Shown: positions 15,506-23,762 of the stretch, in pieces
Numbering within the stretch: the first letter of the stretch is position 1
Layout: the number at the start of each line of letters is the position of its first letter
NCBI GenBank assembly: GCA_903929885.1
Contig: CAIYWI010000076.1
Coordinates: forward strand, 1-49,004
Length of the DNA: 49,004 nt
From: an uncultured Phycisphaerales bacterium
GTDB lineage: Bacteria > Planctomycetota > Phycisphaerae > Phycisphaerales > UBA1924
Reading direction: 5' to 3'
Position numbers and translations under genes: made by a program
Notes under the pieces: generated by a model
The model's database searches: none
What the model saw: the letters and a program-made list of their open reading frames with translations, nothing else
Told to the model about the DNA's origin: nothing

Positions 15506-16678
15506 TTATAACCTGATCGCTTGAAGGGCGGCTGCGATCGCCTGAATGGGGGGGTCGCGGACCACCTTGGCCCCGTGGCCCGCCAGTGGCACGATGAACC
15601 GCATCGCCGCCCCCTGCACCTTCTTGTCGTGACGCATCCGATCGATGATCCGATCATCCTCGGGCAAGTGGTCGACTCGGGTCGGCAACCCCGCCTCCTC
15701 GAGGAGTTCCCGCAGCGAGGCGGCCATGTCGGGCGGGGTCAGGCCCAACGCTGCTCCCAGGGTGGCTGCCGCCACGAGTCCGATGCCCACGGCCTCGCCA
15801 TGGTGGAGCCCGCCCGGGAGTGAACCCGGGTGGCCGATCAGCCCTGGCAAGGTCTCAAGTGCGTGCCCGAACGTGTGGCCCAGGTTGAGCAGTGCGCGTC
15901 CCCCGGCCTCGTCGCTGGCCTGTTCGCGTTCGTCCTGCTCGACCACGCGGGCCTTGAGCGCGATGTTCCGCGACACCAGTTCCGCCAGCGTGGCCGGATC
16001 GGCGCTGAGAATCGAGGCGAACTTCCCCCGCGTCCAGTCGAGGAGTCCAGGGTCGCCCGCGCCGCCCGCCAACAGCCCGTGCTTGATGCACTCGGCGAGG
16101 CCGCAGCGGAGCGTGCGGGGCGGGAGCGATCGCAGCGTGTCGACGTCCGCGATGACCACGTGCGGGTGGTGGAACGCGCCCACGACGTTCTTGAGCGGCT
16201 CGGCGAGCGGACCCTCGCCCGCGTCGAGGTTGATGCCCGTCTTGCCGCCCACCGAGGCGTCGACCATCGCCAGCAGCGTGGTGGGGCACTGCACCACCGG
16301 CACGCCTCGCCGATAGATCGCCGCCGCGAAGCCCGCAAGATCGCCCACGATCCCGCCGCCCATCGCCACCACGATGTCGTCGCGTTCGAGCCGCATGCGG
16401 GCCATCTCGACCAGCAATCGCTCGAGCGATGCGAGCGACTTGTCTTGTTCGGAGGGCTTCACCGCCACGACGCGAGAGGCCAGCCCGACACCCTTGAGCG
16501 ATTCCGCCGCGGCCAGCGTGAACGCCCCGGGCACGCGCGAATCCGCGACGATGAAGGCCCGCCGTGCCTGCCGCCGCAATGCCGAGGCGACCACCGGTCC
16601 CATGTTGGCGATGAGCCCCGACCCGACGTGCGCGGTGCAGGTTCGCTCGCCGGCATGGATGGGAATCTGGTACCGCAT
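15506..16678 (-). CDS. aroB: 3-dehydroquinate synthase
   Basis: 390 residues from the ATG at 16678. It converts DAHP to 3-dehydroquinate in the shikimate pathway, using NAD and a divalent metal. Hallmarks: MGGGIVGDLAGFAAAIYRRG (about 104-123), CPTTLLAMVDASVGGKTGIN, a metal/substrate block ALLNLGHTFGHALE, and HHGEAVGIG. Length is typical (about 360-390). The open frame continues upstream through rsfS as a shadow; the AroB similarity begins at MRYQIPIHAG. It follows rsfS by 47 bp on the same strand. Downstream, a 196-bp gap separates it from the ParA-CBM48 gene, so the latter probably has its own promoter. Confidence 0.95.
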   Translation of the reverse strand: MRYQIPIHAGERTCTAHVGSGLIANMGPVVASALRRQARRAFIVADSRVPGAFTLAAAESLKGVGLASRVVAVKPSEQDKSLASLERLLVEMARMRLERDDIVVAMGGGIVGDLAGFAAAIYRRGVPVVQCPTTLLAMVDASVGGKTGINLDAGEGPLAEPLKNVVGAFHHPHVVIADVDTLRSLPPRTLRCGLAECIKHGLLAGGAGDPGLLDWTRGKFASILSADPATLAELVSRNIALKARVVEQDEREQASDEAGGRALLNLGHTFGHALETLPGLIGHPGSLPGGLHHGEAVGIGLVAAATLGAALGLTPPDMAASLRELLEEAGLPTRVDHLPEDDRIIDRMRHDKKVQGAAMRFIVPLAGHGAKVVRDPPIQAIAAALQAIRL

Positions 16679-16725
16679 GGGGAGTGACGCGGCGTGCGGA
16701 ATGGCGGGCGTCCGAACCCGCCGGA

Positions 16726-17181
16726 TCAGCCGCCCAACCCGGCGCGATCGCGTCGACGCTGGTCGGGCCGTTCCCACTCGACACGGGGGGCGTCGCCCCA
16801 GAGCGTCTCGAGGTCGTAGTGAGCCCGCACGTTGGGCTCGAAGAGGTGCACCACCACGTCGACAAAGTCGGCCAAGAGCCACGTCGAGCCGTCGTCGGCC
16901 GACACGTGGAAGGCCGTGAAGCCCTTGCCGTGGCCCAGTTGCTTGACGTGCTCCAAGGCCGAGGCCATCTGCCGGTCCGACGTGCCCGAGCCGATGATGA
17001 TGTAGTCGCACACCATGCTCTTGGACCGCACGTCCAGGAGCGTCACTTCCTCGCACTTGTCGTCAAAGAGCAGGCGGGCGGCCTCGACGGCGAAGTCGGC
17101 CACCAGCCCCGGGTCGCTCTTCTTGAACGAGCGAGGCGGGATCGGGGCGGCTTGCAGACTTTCGGGCAGGTCGTCGGGCAT
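16726..17181 (-). CDS. rsfS: Ribosomal silencing factor RsfS
   Basis: A 151-residue member of the Iojap/RsfS family, which binds ribosomal protein uL14 and blocks 50S-30S joining when nutrients are low. Family blocks: DFAVEAARLLFDDKCEEVTL and LDVRSKSMVCDYIIIGSGTS (about 50-69), then FHVSADDGSTWLLADFVDVV and HLFEPNVRAHYDLETLWGDA. The final PDQRRRDRAGLGG extension is basic and probably disordered. The start shares a 59-bp divergent promoter region with the MBL-fold gene, with -10-like boxes on both strands. In many bacteria rsfS lies beside nadD; here aroB follows instead. Confidence 0.93.
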   Translation of the reverse strand: MPDDLPESLQAAPIPPRSFKKSDPGLVADFAVEAARLLFDDKCEEVTLLDVRSKSMVCDYIIIGSGTSDRQMASALEHVKQLGHGKGFTAFHVSADDGSTWLLADFVDVVVHLFEPNVRAHYDLETLWGDAPRVEWERPDQRRRDRAGLGG

Positions 17182-17190
17182 TGGACGAGG

Positions 17191-17230
17191 ATGGTAGGGA
17201 CGCGGCGGCGACGGCGATCCTCGCTACCGT
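17191..17230. promoter_or_regulatory. Divergent -10 boxes for rsfS (minus) and the MBL gene (plus)
   Basis: TACCAT on the minus strand (17191-17196) lies nine bases before the rsfS ATG. TACCGT on the plus strand (17225-17230) lies ten bases before the ATG at 17241. The boxes are compact and back-to-back, and both predict very short leaders. Confidence 0.4.
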
Positions 17231-17240
17231 TTCCCGACCG

Positions 17241-18095
17241 ATGCAGCAGGTCCTGGCCGAGATCGGTGTGTGCGTCCTCTCGAGCAGTTCCTCGGGCAAC
17301 TGTTCGCTGCTGTCGGTCCGCCGCGGCGGCCATGTCACCACCATCCTGATCGACGCCGGCCTCTCCCCTCGCCGAACCCGTCGCCATCTCGCGGAGGTGG
17401 GGCACCCGGTCGCCACGATCGATCACGTCATCCTGACCCACCTCGATCGCGATCACTGGTGCGAGGGATGGATCAACGGCCGCGATCGGCACACGACGAT
17501 CCACGTCCACAAGCGCCACGCCGGGCTTGCATCTCGCTTGGGCGTCACCGCCGGACGCACGGAACTGTTCAGCGACACCTTCGAGTTGCTGCCCGGCCTG
17601 ATGGTTCATCCCATCCTCGTCGCCCACGACTCCACCGGCACCGCCGCCTTCCGATTCGAGTGCACCGCTTCCGGTCGCTCGCTGGGCTACGCCACCGACA
17701 CCGGCCGCCCCTCCCAGGAGTTGTGCGAACACCTGCGTGGCGTCGACGTGCTCGCCATCGAGAGCAACTACTGCCCGGAGATGCAACTGGCCAGCAATCG
17801 GCCCGACCATCTCAAGCAGCGCATCATGGGTGGCAAGGGCCACCTCAGCAACGAGGAATCCGCCCGCGCCGTGGCGAGAATCGCTCCCCGCGAGGCCGTG
17901 GTGCTGCTGCACCTGTCGCGCCAGTGCAACCGACCGGAACGCGCGCTCGAGGTGCACGGCGCTCCCGGACCTCGCGTCATGGTCTCGCATCACGACCGGC
18001 CCTGCGAGTGGATCCGCGTCGTCGATCCTGCCCGGCACGTCGCTTCCCCGGAGGTCAAGGTGGTCCGCCCCGCCTCGACGCTCTGGGGAGCGTGA
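17241..18095 (+). CDS. MBL-fold metallohydrolase (YycJ/WalJ-like)
   Basis: 284 residues from the ATG at 17241. The N-terminus CVLSSSSSGNCSLLSV and LIDAGLSPRRTRRHL are typical of the YycJ/WalJ branch of the metallo-beta-lactamase superfamily, putative exonucleases or nucleases. The metal motif reads THLDRDHW, an H-x-D-x-D-H form in which the second His of HxHxDH is Asp. Later metal-ligand segments are VHPILVAHDS, GYATDTG and a C-terminal LLHLSRQCN. ESNYCPEM and NRPDHLKQRIMGGKGHLSN match the WalJ ending. The frame can start at 17181, but that would collide with the rsfS start and promoter. The Asp substitution could change metal preference. Confidence 0.82.
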   Translation: MQQVLAEIGVCVLSSSSSGNCSLLSVRRGGHVTTILIDAGLSPRRTRRHLAEVGHPVATIDHVILTHLDRDHWCEGWINGRDRHTTIHVHKRHAGLASRLGVTAGRTELFSDTFELLPGLMVHPILVAHDSTGTAAFRFECTASGRSLGYATDTGRPSQELCEHLRGVDVLAIESNYCPEMQLASNRPDHLKQRIMGGKGHLSNEESARAVARIAPREAVVLLHLSRQCNRPERALEVHGAPGPRVMVSHHDRPCEWIRVVDPARHVASPEVKVVRPASTLWGA

Positions 18096-18109
18096 AAGGC
18101 GCGTTCGAC

Positions 18110-19291
18110 TCAACGCACGGCCGCACGCGCCGCGGTGCGAACGCGATGCAGGGCGCGCCGCACCTTGCCGATGAGCGCGTTGTAGATCTCGTCGCCCTTC
18201 TGGCCGTTGCAGAGCGTCACGAACACCAGGCCTCCCTGCCAATGCCCCTCGGCATGTCCCCAGTGGCCGGGACGACACCCGGCGTGGCGGTAGATCGGCG
18301 ATCCTCCGTGCGTGTCGAGTTGAAACCCCAGGCCCCACGCCAGCCCCTGGGCGTTCGGCCGCTGGTCCCTGAGCATGTCCGCGAGCATCGCGGGGCTGAG
18401 CAGTTCCGGGATGCCCGTGGCGCGACACGAGCCCGGCATGCAGGCACGCCAGAACTTCGTCAGGTCCGCCGCCGTGGTCAAGAGCCCGCTCGCGGTAAGG
18501 TCGGGAATCTGTCGGAAAGGCACCTCCGCGCCGTCGGGGTCGTGCCCGGTCACCAATCGCGAGCGAGTCGCCTCGTCGAAGCGGAAGGTGCTCGATGTCA
18601 TGCCCGCCGGACGCAACACCTCTTCGGCGATGATGGTCGCCGCATCGCGCCCGGTCACCGCTTCGATCAAGGGCCGCAGCAGCGTGAAGCCTCCGCCCGA
18701 ATAGTCCCACGCGCTGCCCGGCTCGCGGATCAGTCGCAACGCCTTGTCCGGTTCCGTTTCGCCCCGGAGCAACTGCTCGCTGGTGGGCAGCGTCAGCCCG
18801 TCATCGACGAAGTCGTAGCTGTACACGTTGAAGCCCGCCGTGTGCGACAGCACCCGACGCAGCGTGATGCCGGCGCGGTCGAACCCCTCGGTGCAGGAGG
18901 CCGGCAGCAGGTCGGGTGGCAGCATGTCCGCCAGCGGCGCGTCGAGCGACAGCCACCCGCGCTGCACCAGTCGCAGGCACGCCACCGTCGTCACCGTCTT
19001 GGTCATCGAGCACGCCCGAAAGAGCGTGTGATCGCCGACCGGCTCGCCTCCTTCGCGTCGCGTCCGGCCCGCGTGCACGATCCGGGCCGGCAGCGATCCG
19101 ACGCCAATGCCGATGCTCAAGCCCGGGATGCGCGTCCGTTCGGGATGGCCTTCAAGGTGGGTCGCGACGATCGAGGCCACCTCGTCGAGCAACGTCCCCT
19201 GCGTTGCGGGAGGCAACGCCGCGGGGGGGGCGGCACGGACGTCGGGCACGGGCAGTGGTGCCATGGGGTGGTGGACCTTGCGTCGCGGCAA
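18110..19291 (-). CDS. Serine beta-lactamase-family hydrolase (class C-like)
   Basis: A 393-residue PF00144-type protein. SxxK is in FRACSMTKTVTTVACLRL (Ser about 94, Lys about 97). The YxN equivalent is YSGGGFTLL, and the KTG-like HxG is in YRHAGCRPGHWG. Substrate may be a beta-lactam, an ester or a D-peptide; the family includes esterases and penicillin-binding proteins. No clear signal peptide is present at this start, so the enzyme may be cytoplasmic. It converges on the MBL gene with only 14 bp between stops. A run of seven or more Gly/Ala codons near the N-terminus marks a low-complexity lead. The basic C-tail RRALHRVRTAARAAVR is unusual. Confidence 0.85.
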   Translation of the reverse strand: MPRRKVHHPMAPLPVPDVRAAPPAALPPATQGTLLDEVASIVATHLEGHPERTRIPGLSIGIGVGSLPARIVHAGRTRREGGEPVGDHTLFRACSMTKTVTTVACLRLVQRGWLSLDAPLADMLPPDLLPASCTEGFDRAGITLRRVLSHTAGFNVYSYDFVDDGLTLPTSEQLLRGETEPDKALRLIREPGSAWDYSGGGFTLLRPLIEAVTGRDAATIIAEEVLRPAGMTSSTFRFDEATRSRLVTGHDPDGAEVPFRQIPDLTASGLLTTAADLTKFWRACMPGSCRATGIPELLSPAMLADMLRDQRPNAQGLAWGLGFQLDTHGGSPIYRHAGCRPGHWGHAEGHWQGGLVFVTLCNGQKGDEIYNALIGKVRRALHRVRTAARAAVR

Positions 19292-19367
19292 GTCGGGAGG
19301 GACGGCGTGTGTCGGTCGACCGATCGTATGGGCGATTGAATCCCCGCGATGCCATTCCCGCCCAGCG

Positions 19368-19405
19368 AGAAAAAAGAAGGAACCCGGTCGTCATGACCGG
19401 GTTCC
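19368..19405 (-). terminator. Perfect intrinsic terminator of the LuxR-type gene
   Basis: An 11-bp perfect stem, GGAACCCGGTC pairing with GACCGGGTTCC (19379-19389 and 19395-19405), has a 5-base loop. On the minus strand it is followed by TTCTTTTTTC. It ends 64 bp downstream of the stop codon at 19470 and is the clearest rho-independent terminator in the window. Confidence 0.9.
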
Positions 19406-19469
19406 TGCTCACAGACGAGCGTGTCGCGACGCGGCGGCCTCCATGCCCCCGCGATGGGTCGCGGATGGC

Positions 19470-19919
19470 TCAGGCGACGGCGAGGTTCTTCGCCGGCCCG
19501 ATCGGGCGGGCCTGCGTGAAGACGACGTCGTTGATCGGTCCCGAGGTGATCGGGCGGGCCTGCTGGGGAGCGGGCGCCGGGGCGGCCGTCGCCACAGGAG
19601 CCGCCGCCGCGGCGGGCTGCGAGGGCTGCTGCGAGAAGAGCAGCACCAGCTGCACCCGGTTGTTGACGTTCAGCGAGCTGTAGATCGCCTTGGTGTGGTC
19701 GTGCACCGTGTGGCGGCTGCGGCCGATCTTCTCGGCGATCTGCGGCTCGGTCAGGCCGGCCAGCAGGAACTCAAGCACGCGGGCCTGCGCATTGCTCACG
19801 CGGCTCATCAGGTCGGGGCGACCCGCCGCGATCTGCTGGCCCGAGTTCTCGAACCGGCTCGCCGTCGCGTTGCCGCCCATCAGTTCCGCCGCCACTGCGC
19901 TCTGCATCGGAGAAGTCAT
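19470..19919 (-). CDS. Solo LuxR-type HTH regulator
   Basis: 149 residues from the ATG at 19919, preceded by AAGGACG as a good ribosome site. A single GerE/LuxR helix-turn-helix spans about residues 38-95: NAQARVLEFLLAGLTEPQIA, EKIGRSRHTVHDHTKAIYSS and LNVNNRVQLVLL. No receiver, autoinducer or PAS domain is present. The C-terminal 45 residues are Ala/Pro/Gln-rich and end in two similar ARPI blocks (QARPITSGPINDVVFT, QARPIGPAKN). The gene is monocistronic, bounded by a strong terminator and a 378-bp upstream region with inverted repeats. A role as a target-gene regulator is likely; the signal is unknown. Confidence 0.85.
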   Translation of the reverse strand: MTSPMQSAVAAELMGGNATASRFENSGQQIAAGRPDLMSRVSNAQARVLEFLLAGLTEPQIAEKIGRSRHTVHDHTKAIYSSLNVNNRVQLVLLFSQQPSQPAAAAAPVATAAPAPAPQQARPITSGPINDVVFTQARPIGPAKNLAVA

Positions 19920-20297
19920 GTGATCGTCCTTCGTTGTGCCAATCGCCCCTCGATGCCGCTCGGACTTCCCGGTTCCACCGCCGGGTGATTCGACAGAGTC
20001 CTTTCCACCAAACCACGGCCTGTGCCACCGTGCCATGTGCGGAATCGAGGGTGATTCGCTGACGTGCAGACTATCGGAACCCCCCCCGAAACGCGTGTAT
20101 AGGTAATTCGCCCCCAAACCTGCGGCCCATCTGGGGGATCGTCGGTGGACGGCGCAAACTGCTGTAGTCAAGCGACTTGTGAAACACATCCCCTGCTCGG
20201 GGGCACCCGGAAATGTGCCCAGTCGAGGGGATATCCCCTGAATGTGGATCGTGTCACCCATGCCTCAAGAGGGCCTGGGGACCGGCCGCCGGGCCCG
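19920..20297. other. Intergenic region with inverted repeats upstream of the LuxR-type gene
   Basis: 378 bases without a gene. They contain ATCCCCT/AGGGGAT (20188-20194, 20226-20232) enclosing GGGCAC/GTGCCC (20201-20206, 20215-20220), an AGGGGATATCCCCT palindrome (20226-20239), and CCCCCA/TGGGGG (20111-20116, 20132-20137). A weak TACCTATACA -10-like element lies at 20096-20105 (minus). The solo regulator's promoter and operators are probably here. Confidence 0.5.
20188..20239. repeat. Nested inverted repeats ATCCCCT / AGGGGAT
   Basis: A 7-bp outer stem and a 6-bp inner stem (GGGCAC/GTGCCC, 8-base loop) are separated by a 6/5 internal loop. The right outer arm is also half of a 14-bp perfect palindrome, AGGGGATATCCCCT, so two alternative foldings compete. 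There is no T-tract, so it is more likely an operator pair or a switchable RNA hairpin than a terminator. Confidence 0.55.
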
Positions 20298-20954
20298 TCA
20301 GGGCTCGATCAGCCCCTCGCGAATCGCCAGTCGCGTCAGCGCCACGCGGTCGTGAATGTCGAGGCGGCTCATCACGTTGGCCGTGTGGTTCTCCACCGTC
20401 TTGACCGACAGGTGCATGAGGTTGGCGATCTCCTTCTTGGAGAGCCCCTTGGCGATGTAGGTCAGCACCTCGAGTTCTCGAGGCGTGAGGTGCTGCATCG
20501 TCGGCTTCATCTCGAGGTGGACCCCCGACGTGTCCACCACCAGGCGCGACTGCACCTCGGGCGAGAAGTACGACTGCCCCGAGGCCACGGCGCGGATCGC
20601 CTTGACCACCTTCTCTGGCGGCTCGGTCTTGCACAAGTAGCCCATCGCCCCGCACGCCAACGCCGCCTGGATGTATCGCTCGTGCGTGAACGCGCTCAGG
20701 AAGACGACCTTCACCCCCGGACACCTGGCGATGATGGTTCGTGCCGCGTCGAAGGCGGCGATGCCGGGCATGTCGATGTCGAGCAGCACCACGTCCACGG
20801 CCGCCCCCGGGCGAAGGCAGGCCTCGACCGCCTCGTCCGCGCTCCCCACGTCCGCCACCGCCTGCATGTCGGCGTGTTCGTTGAGCAGGCGCGACAGCGA
20901 CTGGCGAACCAGCGTGTGATCGTCGGCCAGCACAACCCTGATCAGTTCATTCAT
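20298..20954 (-). CDS. NarL/FixJ-family response regulator
   Basis: A 218-residue protein. It has an N-terminal receiver (IRVVLADDHTLVRQSLSRLL with the acid pair, phosphoacceptor Asp in VVLLDIDMPG near residue 59, Lys in GYLCKTEPPE) and a C-terminal LuxR-type HTH (HLTPRELEVLTYIAKGLSKK and EIANLMHLSVKTVENHTANV). All key residues are present. It starts 25 bp after the hybrid kinase gene stop on the same strand, so the two form a two-component pair. TACCGT ten bases before the ATG could give extra transcription. The targets are unknown. The solo LuxR-type gene lies next downstream with a separate promoter. Confidence 0.92.
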   Translation of the reverse strand: MNELIRVVLADDHTLVRQSLSRLLNEHADMQAVADVGSADEAVEACLRPGAAVDVVLLDIDMPGIAAFDAARTIIARCPGVKVVFLSAFTHERYIQAALACGAMGYLCKTEPPEKVVKAIRAVASGQSYFSPEVQSRLVVDTSGVHLEMKPTMQHLTPRELEVLTYIAKGLSKKEIANLMHLSVKTVENHTANVMSRLDIHDRVALTRLAIREGLIEP

Positions 20955-20979
20955 GCGATGTCCAACGGTATGGAGACCG

Positions 20980-23667
20980 TCAGCCGCCCGTCGTCGCCCC
21001 GGTCGTCGTTCCCAGCGTTCGCAGGCACGCCTCGAGGTCGGCGACCCGGAAAGGCTTGCGGAGCGTCACCAGCCCTGGCGACTCCTTCCCCCCTTCCGGG
21101 GTGGCGTCCGAGATCGCCACCCCGCACGCCCCCGGCGCGGTCGCCCGCAGCGACTCGAGCAGGGCCCTCGCCGAGCCGTCGCGCAGGGTCGCGTCCGACA
21201 CCACCAGCCATGCCGTGGTCCCGTGGCCGCGGGCCGTCTCGAGCGCGCCGGCCATGTCCGAGGCGTGCACGACGTCGTACCCCAGCGAGGCCAGCATCGA
21301 ACCCACGACGCCCCGAATCATCGGGCTCTCCTGCACCACCATCGCGGGGCCCGGTGGCAGGCTTCCCCCCGAGCCCCGGGCGGCCCACTCCGACGTGGTC
21401 GCGGGCTCCTGCGCGACGGCGGCGTCGATGCACGGCAGCAGCACCCGGAACCGCGCGCCCTCTCCCGGCGAGGAGTGCACGTCGATCCGCCCTCCGTGAT
21501 CCTTCACGATGCCGTGGATCATCGAGAGCCCAAGCCCCATCCCCTCTCCCTCGGGCTTGGTGGTGAAGAACGGATCGAAAATCCTGGCCTGCACCTCCGG
21601 CGTCATGCCCGAGCCGTCATCCTCCACCACGAGCGCGGCCCACGGCCCGGCGTCGCTTCCGTCGCGGGCCGGTTCGACCCGAATCGAAATCGACCCGCCC
21701 TGCTCGCGCACCGCGTCCCGGGCGTTGAGCGCCAGGTGCGTGATCACCTGATGCAGATGCGTGCGATCGCCGCGCACCCACAGGTCGTCGCCCGCGCGCG
21801 TGTCGATGGCCAGGTTGATGCTCGCGCCCAGCGTGCGTCGGAAGAGCCGCGCCGCCTCGTCGACGACGCTGCCCAGCCGCACCGGCGACTTTTCCGACGC
21901 CCCGCCCTTCGCGAACGTCAGCAGCGACGAGGCCACCCCCGAGGCCTGCCGCGCCGCCTCCTCGACCTGGTCGAGCGACTCGAGCGCGGGATGGTCCGCC
22001 CCCAGGGCGCTGCGCGTCAGGCCGGCGTAGCCCCGCACCGCCGTCAGCAGGTTGTTGATGTCGTGCGCCACGCCCTCGGCGAGCAGGCCGATGGCCTCGA
22101 GCTTCTGCATGCGGACCAGTTGCTGCTGCGTCTCCCGCACGGCCCGGTCGGTGGCGCGACGCTCGGTCACGTCGTCGAGCATCCGCAGCGTGCCCTCGAT
22201 GTTCCCCGCCTCGTCCACCATCGCGCAGGCCGAGACGCTCGCCGTGATGGTCCGCCCAGGGCCCGCGGGCAGTTCGAGTTCGTACTGCACCGGCAGGCCG
22301 CCGCTCGATCGCTCCGCCGCCTCTGCCAGCCGCACCTGCGACGGGCCGGCGATGTCGCTCAGGCGAAGGCCCTCCATCGCCGAGGGCTCGCGGCCCAGCA
22401 TCGCCGCCAGCCGCCGATTGGTCAGCGTGGTGCGGCCGTCACGGTCCGTCACCCAGATGCCCTCGTGCGAGGTCTCGATCACCCGGCGGTGGAGGCGTCC
22501 CGCGGCGGCGTCGCCCGCCGCCATCGGCGGCGCATGCTCGTGGCGAACGCTCACCAAGGCCTTGACCCGATCCGAACCAGCGCCCCGGACGGCGACGATC
22601 TCCACGCGTCGATCGACCCGCCCCGCCTCGCCGCGACGACAGGTCGTCGACCACGCCTCGCGCACGCACCCCAGCACGTCGTGCAGCCCGCGAAGCACCC
22701 GATTCGCGTCCGCCGGATCGAGGCCCTCCTCGGGCAACTCGAAGCCCTCGTCGGTCGAGGCCACGGGCGACATGCCGGCCCTCCACGCCTCGTTGGCGAC
22801 CAGCACCGTGCCGCGATGGTCCAGCAGGGCCACCTTCGCGGGCAAGGCGTCCAGGGCGTCGGCCTTGAGCTGCACCGCGAGCGATCGGGCCGCCTCGGCC
22901 GCCAGCAGGGCCTCGTCGCCCCGCGCACGCCGCGTCACGTCGACGGCCATGCCCGCCACGTGCACCGTGCCGGGAGCCGTCACGAGCGGGAATCGGAAAC
23001 TCAGCCACTCGCGCTCGCCGTCGAGCCCGGGAATGGTCTCCTGAAACTCGATCGAGCGACGCTCGTCAAGCACCGCCGCATCGTGCGCTCGCACCAGGGC
23101 GGCGGCCGGCGCCGGAAGCAGGTCCTCGTCGCGTCGACCCCGCCAGCCCCCCGCACCGAGTCCCAAGGCCCGCTCGAATCGCCGGTTCGCGAACACGTAG
23201 CGGCCCGCCGCATCCTTGATGAAGGTCGCCGCAGGACACGCCGACAGGAACGCCTCGGCCCGCTCCATCGACCCGCCCGCGGCGGCCACCCAATGGCAGC
23301 GCTCGCTCGCATGCTCAACCACCCGCGCCAGCATCGCGCCGTCAAGTTCCTCGAGCCACACCCGGTCGTCGGCCCCTGCCTCGGTCCGCGACGATGCCCG
23401 CTCGAGCAGCACGACGGGAACGGCCGGACGGGCCGTCCTGAGGGCGGCGATGGCCGAACGGGCGTCCGACTCGGGCAGCGTGGCGTCAAGCACCACGGCA
23501 TCGACCCGGGCAGCGCCCGCAAGCACGTCGCACGCGGCACGGGGCGAAGCGACCACCGCGACCAGCGACAGACGCTCCGTCGCGGCGCCAATGAGGTCCG
23601 CCACGCGTCGAGCGACGGCGGGATCCTCGCCCTCCACCAGCAGCACGTTCGCGGGCGACCTCTCCAT
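20980..23667 (-). CDS. Multi-PAS hybrid sensor histidine kinase with degenerate receivers
   Basis: An 895-residue soluble-looking protein with no membrane helix. Order: an N-terminal receiver-like domain (about 7-100, NVLLVEGEDPAVARRV, Asp61 in VVLDATLP); a PAS domain (about 135-250, FIKDAAGRYVFANRRFERAL); a second, poorer PAS (about 270-380); a third PAS (about 395-505, ETSHEGIWVTDRDGRTTLTN); HisKA with the H-box GLLAEGVAHDINNLLTAVRG (His535); HATPase with LALNAR, DGSGM and GMGLGLSMIHGIV; and a C-terminal receiver (about 775-895). That last receiver lacks the acidic pair (VVQESPM) but keeps Asp in VVSDAT and Lys in TLRKPF. It probably phosphorylates the adjacent response regulator. Confidence 0.9.
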   Translation of the reverse strand: MERSPANVLLVEGEDPAVARRVADLIGAATERLSLVAVVASPRAACDVLAGAARVDAVVLDATLPESDARSAIAALRTARPAVPVVLLERASSRTEAGADDRVWLEELDGAMLARVVEHASERCHWVAAAGGSMERAEAFLSACPAATFIKDAAGRYVFANRRFERALGLGAGGWRGRRDEDLLPAPAAALVRAHDAAVLDERRSIEFQETIPGLDGEREWLSFRFPLVTAPGTVHVAGMAVDVTRRARGDEALLAAEAARSLAVQLKADALDALPAKVALLDHRGTVLVANEAWRAGMSPVASTDEGFELPEEGLDPADANRVLRGLHDVLGCVREAWSTTCRRGEAGRVDRRVEIVAVRGAGSDRVKALVSVRHEHAPPMAAGDAAAGRLHRRVIETSHEGIWVTDRDGRTTLTNRRLAAMLGREPSAMEGLRLSDIAGPSQVRLAEAAERSSGGLPVQYELELPAGPGRTITASVSACAMVDEAGNIEGTLRMLDDVTERRATDRAVRETQQQLVRMQKLEAIGLLAEGVAHDINNLLTAVRGYAGLTRSALGADHPALESLDQVEEAARQASGVASSLLTFAKGGASEKSPVRLGSVVDEAARLFRRTLGASINLAIDTRAGDDLWVRGDRTHLHQVITHLALNARDAVREQGGSISIRVEPARDGSDAGPWAALVVEDDGSGMTPEVQARIFDPFFTTKPEGEGMGLGLSMIHGIVKDHGGRIDVHSSPGEGARFRVLLPCIDAAVAQEPATTSEWAARGSGGSLPPGPAMVVQESPMIRGVVGSMLASLGYDVVHASDMAGALETARGHGTTAWLVVSDATLRDGSARALLESLRATAPGACGVAISDATPEGGKESPGLVTLRKPFRVADLEACLRTLGTTTGATTGG

Positions 23668-23675
23668 CGGGCAGG

Positions 23676-23681
23676 AGTGTA
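23676..23681 (-). promoter_or_regulatory. -10 box TACACT eight bases before the hybrid kinase gene
   Basis: TACACT on the minus strand, then eight bases, then the ATG at 23667. It lies in the 95-bp gap after the RND pump gene, so the two-component pair can be transcribed independently of the pump operon. Confidence 0.45.
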
Positions 23682-23762
23682 GTGGGGGCGGTCGCGTCGC
23701 CGTGTCGCGACCGCCCCGGCCCGAGCCATGGGGCGAATCACGCCGACCAGACGCCCGTCAAC

